This document shows, one piece after another, positions 13,782-14,946 of a stretch of DNA of 14,946 nt (its first letter is position 1; each line of letters starts with the position of its first letter). This DNA is from an uncultured Erysipelotrichaceae bacterium (lineage in GTDB: Bacteria; Bacillota_I; Bacilli_A; Erysipelotrichales; Coprobacillaceae). The notes beneath the pieces were generated by a model, which was not told the DNA's origin, searched no databases, and worked only from the letters and a program-made list of their open reading frames with translations. The stretch covers positions 1 to 14,946 of the forward strand of contig CAJUOS010000051.1 in assembly GCA_910588075.1 (NCBI GenBank), in the 5' to 3' direction. The position numbers were made by a program, and so were the translations under genes.

Positions 13782-14504
13782 ATGAATATAGAAATTGCAA
13801 ATAAATTATTACAGTTAAGAAAAGAAAAAGGATTGTCTCAAGAACAATTGGCTCAAAAATTAGGGATTAGTAGACAAGCCATTAGTAAGTGGGAGAGAGC
13901 CGAAGCTTCACCAGATACAGATAATCTTATTGAATTAGCAAAACTTTATGATATTTCTTTAGATGAGTTATTATTACATGAACCAAGTTCAAAAGAAAAA
14001 AATGATAATGAAGAAACAAAAGATAATTATACTCATGTTGGTTTTGATGGTATTCATGTTAAAGATCATAAAGGTGATGAAGTCCATGTTTCGTGGGATG
14101 GTATTCATGTTAATGAAAATGGTGGACATGCTGTTGATGTTAGTAAAGAAGGGGTTTTCATAGATGGTAAGGAGCATCATAAAGAAGATTGGATGTATTG
14201 GAAAGATGAGAATAGAAAAAATAGTTTTCCTTTTGGAGCAATTTTGTTTTTTGGAGTTCTTATTTATGCTTTTTTAACAAATCAATGGGAATCTATTTGG
14301 ATTATTTTGATTACTATACCTACTTTTGAAAGTTTAATGTCAGCATTACGTCAAAGAAAATTTTCTAAATTTGCTTATCCATTACTATGTACAATTATTT
14401 ATTTATGGGTGGGTATATATTATGGATATTGGCATCCATTTTGGATTATCTATTTAACAATACCATGTTATTATTCAATTGCACATTATTTAGATCATAG
14501 ATGA
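13782..14504 (+). CDS. Membrane-anchored XRE-family regulator with 17-residue repeats
   Basis: The 240-residue protein starts with a classic XRE/Cro helix-turn-helix (residues 6-62: LRKEKGLSQEQLAQKLGISRQAISKWERAEASPD). A hydrophilic middle follows, containing three tandem repeats of exactly 17 residues beginning at V86, V103 and V120, with pattern V-[GS]-x-[DE]-G-[IV]-[HF]-[VI]. Residues about 150-236 hold three or four hydrophobic segments (ILFFGVLIYAF, SIWIILITIP, PLLCTIIYLWVGIYYGY, WIIYLTIPCYY). The DNA-binding part should face the cytoplasm, tied to the membrane, which suggests it senses an envelope signal (inference). AAGGAGAT, seven bases before the ATG, fixes the start. It is single-gene, followed by a terminator, and lies just before a PadR operon that may belong to the same envelope-stress setting. 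The ligand and targets are unknown. Confidence 0.85.
   Translation: MNIEIANKLLQLRKEKGLSQEQLAQKLGISRQAISKWERAEASPDTDNLIELAKLYDISLDELLLHEPSSKEKNDNEETKDNYTHVGFDGIHVKDHKGDEVHVSWDGIHVNENGGHAVDVSKEGVFIDGKEHHKEDWMYWKDENRKNSFPFGAILFFGVLIYAFLTNQWESIWIILITIPTFESLMSALRQRKFSKFAYPLLCTIIYLWVGIYYGYWHPFWIIYLTIPCYYSIAHYLDHR
14037..14189 (+). repeat. Three 51-bp in-frame repeats within the XRE gene
   Basis: Units 14037-14087, 14088-14138 and 14139-14189 each encode 17 residues. The first two share GATGGTATTCATGTTAA exactly; the third is diverged (GGGGTTTTCATAGATGG). Confidence 0.7.
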
Positions 14505-14526
14505 ACTTCCTAAAGGAAGTTTTTTT
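14504..14526 (+). terminator. Terminator of the XRE gene
   Basis: AACTTCC (14504-14510), TAAA loop, GGAAGTT (14515-14521), T run to 14526. It begins at the last base of the stop codon. Confidence 0.85.
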
Positions 14527-14535
14527 AATAAAATA

Positions 14536-14564
14536 TTGACATATAATATTATATGTCGTATAGT
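14536..14564 (+). promoter_or_regulatory. PadR operon promoter with an embedded operator palindrome
   Basis: Consensus TTGACA (14536-14541), 17 bases, TATAGT (14559-14564). The perfect 20-bp palindrome GACATATAATATTATATGTC (14538-14557) fills the spacer and overlaps the -35. ATTATATG recurs downstream at 14565-14572. The ACAT...ATGT ends resemble known PadR half-sites, so autorepression is likely. Confidence 0.7.
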
Positions 14565-14587
14565 ATTATATGAAATGAGGTGATTGT

Positions 14588-14914
14588 ATGATATTTAATA
14601 CAGGAGCTGCTTTATTAGATGCTATTGTTTTATCAGTAGTTTCTTATAATAAAGATGGAACATATGGTTATAAAATAACACAGGATGTTCAAGAGGTCAT
14701 TAGTGTTAGTGAGTCAACATTATATCCAGTTTTAAGAAGATTATTGAAAGATGGATGTTTAGAGACTTATGATCAGGAGTTTCAAGGAAGAAATAGACGT
14801 TATTATAAAATAACAAGTTCTGGAAAAGTTCAATTAAATATGTATAAACAAGAATGGTATGAATATACCTTAAAAATTAATAAGTTATTTAATGGGGGAA
14901 ATCAAGATGGATAG
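14588..14914 (+). CDS. PadR-family transcriptional regulator
   Basis: The 108-residue protein is a compact winged-helix PadR (subfamily 2, with one C-terminal helix). It begins near GAALLDAIVLSVVSYN, followed by TYGYKITQDVQ, the recognition region ISVSESTLYPVLRRLLKDGCLE, and the wing GRNRRYYKITSSGK. Such proteins are homodimeric repressors, often of membrane or drug-response genes. GAGGTGAT just upstream of ATG 14588 fixes the start. The stop overlaps the next start by eight bases. PadR-DUF1700-DUF4097 operons are common in Firmicutes, and this looks like the first member of one. The palindrome in its own promoter suggests autoregulation. Confidence 0.93.
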   Translation: MIFNTGAALLDAIVLSVVSYNKDGTYGYKITQDVQEVISVSESTLYPVLRRLLKDGCLETYDQEFQGRNRRYYKITSSGKVQLNMYKQEWYEYTLKINKLFNGGNQDG

Positions 14915-14946
14915 AAAAACATTTATGAGAGAATTAGATTTCTTGC
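14907..14946 (+). CDS. Start of a probable DUF1700 (HAAS) membrane protein, cut by the window edge
   Basis: Thirteen residues are visible (MDRKTFMRELDFL). The opening M-x-R-K-x-F-M-x-E-L is typical of DUF1700/HAAS proteins, which usually follow PadR genes and are thought to act with them. GGGGGAA lies seven bases before the ATG, inside the PadR frame. The identification rests on this short stretch plus context. Confidence 0.65.
   Translation, partial: MDRKTFMRELDFL

Overview
The window is AT-rich, about 30% G+C. Strong Shine-Dalgarno sites, short intergenic gaps, sigma-A-type promoters and U-tailed hairpins all point to a low-GC Firmicute. The fermentative gene set (pyruvate formate-lyase, orphan PTS parts) and the style of the proteins suggest an anaerobic gut Erysipelotrichia, Coprobacillaceae-like. 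That placement is inference. I see no prophage, transposase, CRISPR array, rRNA or tRNA. The window is mostly ordinary chromosomal housekeeping sequence with a few odd gene structures.

Layout. 1-856: the tail of an unknown gene, then cutC, ending in a two-way terminator shared with a convergent CYTH-domain gene. 854-3187: the CYTH gene (minus strand) diverges from NAD kinase and an RluA/RluD-type pseudouridine synthase, a neighbourhood resembling yjbK-yjbN-yjbO of Bacillus subtilis. 3093-3345: a hairpin-rich intergenic block. 3343-4976: a SEDS peptidoglycan polymerase gene of RodA/FtsW type (minus strand, TTG start) diverges from a small membrane-anchored protein that looks like a glucose-type PTS EIIB domain without its phosphorylated cysteine.

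5135-8640 is the centre of interest: a pyruvate formate-lyase locus in which the enzyme is split. The large subunit stops just before the glycyl-radical domain. A complete glycyl-radical domain (RVSGYAV) is encoded as a separate 79-residue protein. Between them lies a 69-residue ORF that resembles the first half of that domain, lacks the glycine loop and ends in a Cys/Asp-rich tail. The radical-SAM activase follows behind a terminator and probably has its own promoter. The intact protein probably works like YfiD/GrcA, but here as an obligate rather than a spare part. The middle protein has no assigned role.

8660-11009: a TPR plus DUF4037 (nucleotidyltransferase-like) protein, nearly joined to a DUF4125 protein. 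11097-12674: an orphan lactose/cellobiose-type EIIB and a calcineurin-like phosphoesterase lipoprotein. 12755-13677: a ROK-family sugar kinase, probably fructokinase. 13782-14526: a membrane-tethered XRE regulator carrying three exact-period 17-residue repeats. 14536-14946: a PadR regulator with a 20-bp palindrome between its -35 and -10 boxes, overlapping the start of a probable DUF1700/HAAS gene cut by the window edge.

No stretch longer than 300 bases lacks a gene. The longest gaps are 3093-3342 (hairpins) and 4977-5195 (terminator, then AT-rich DNA and the pflB promoter).
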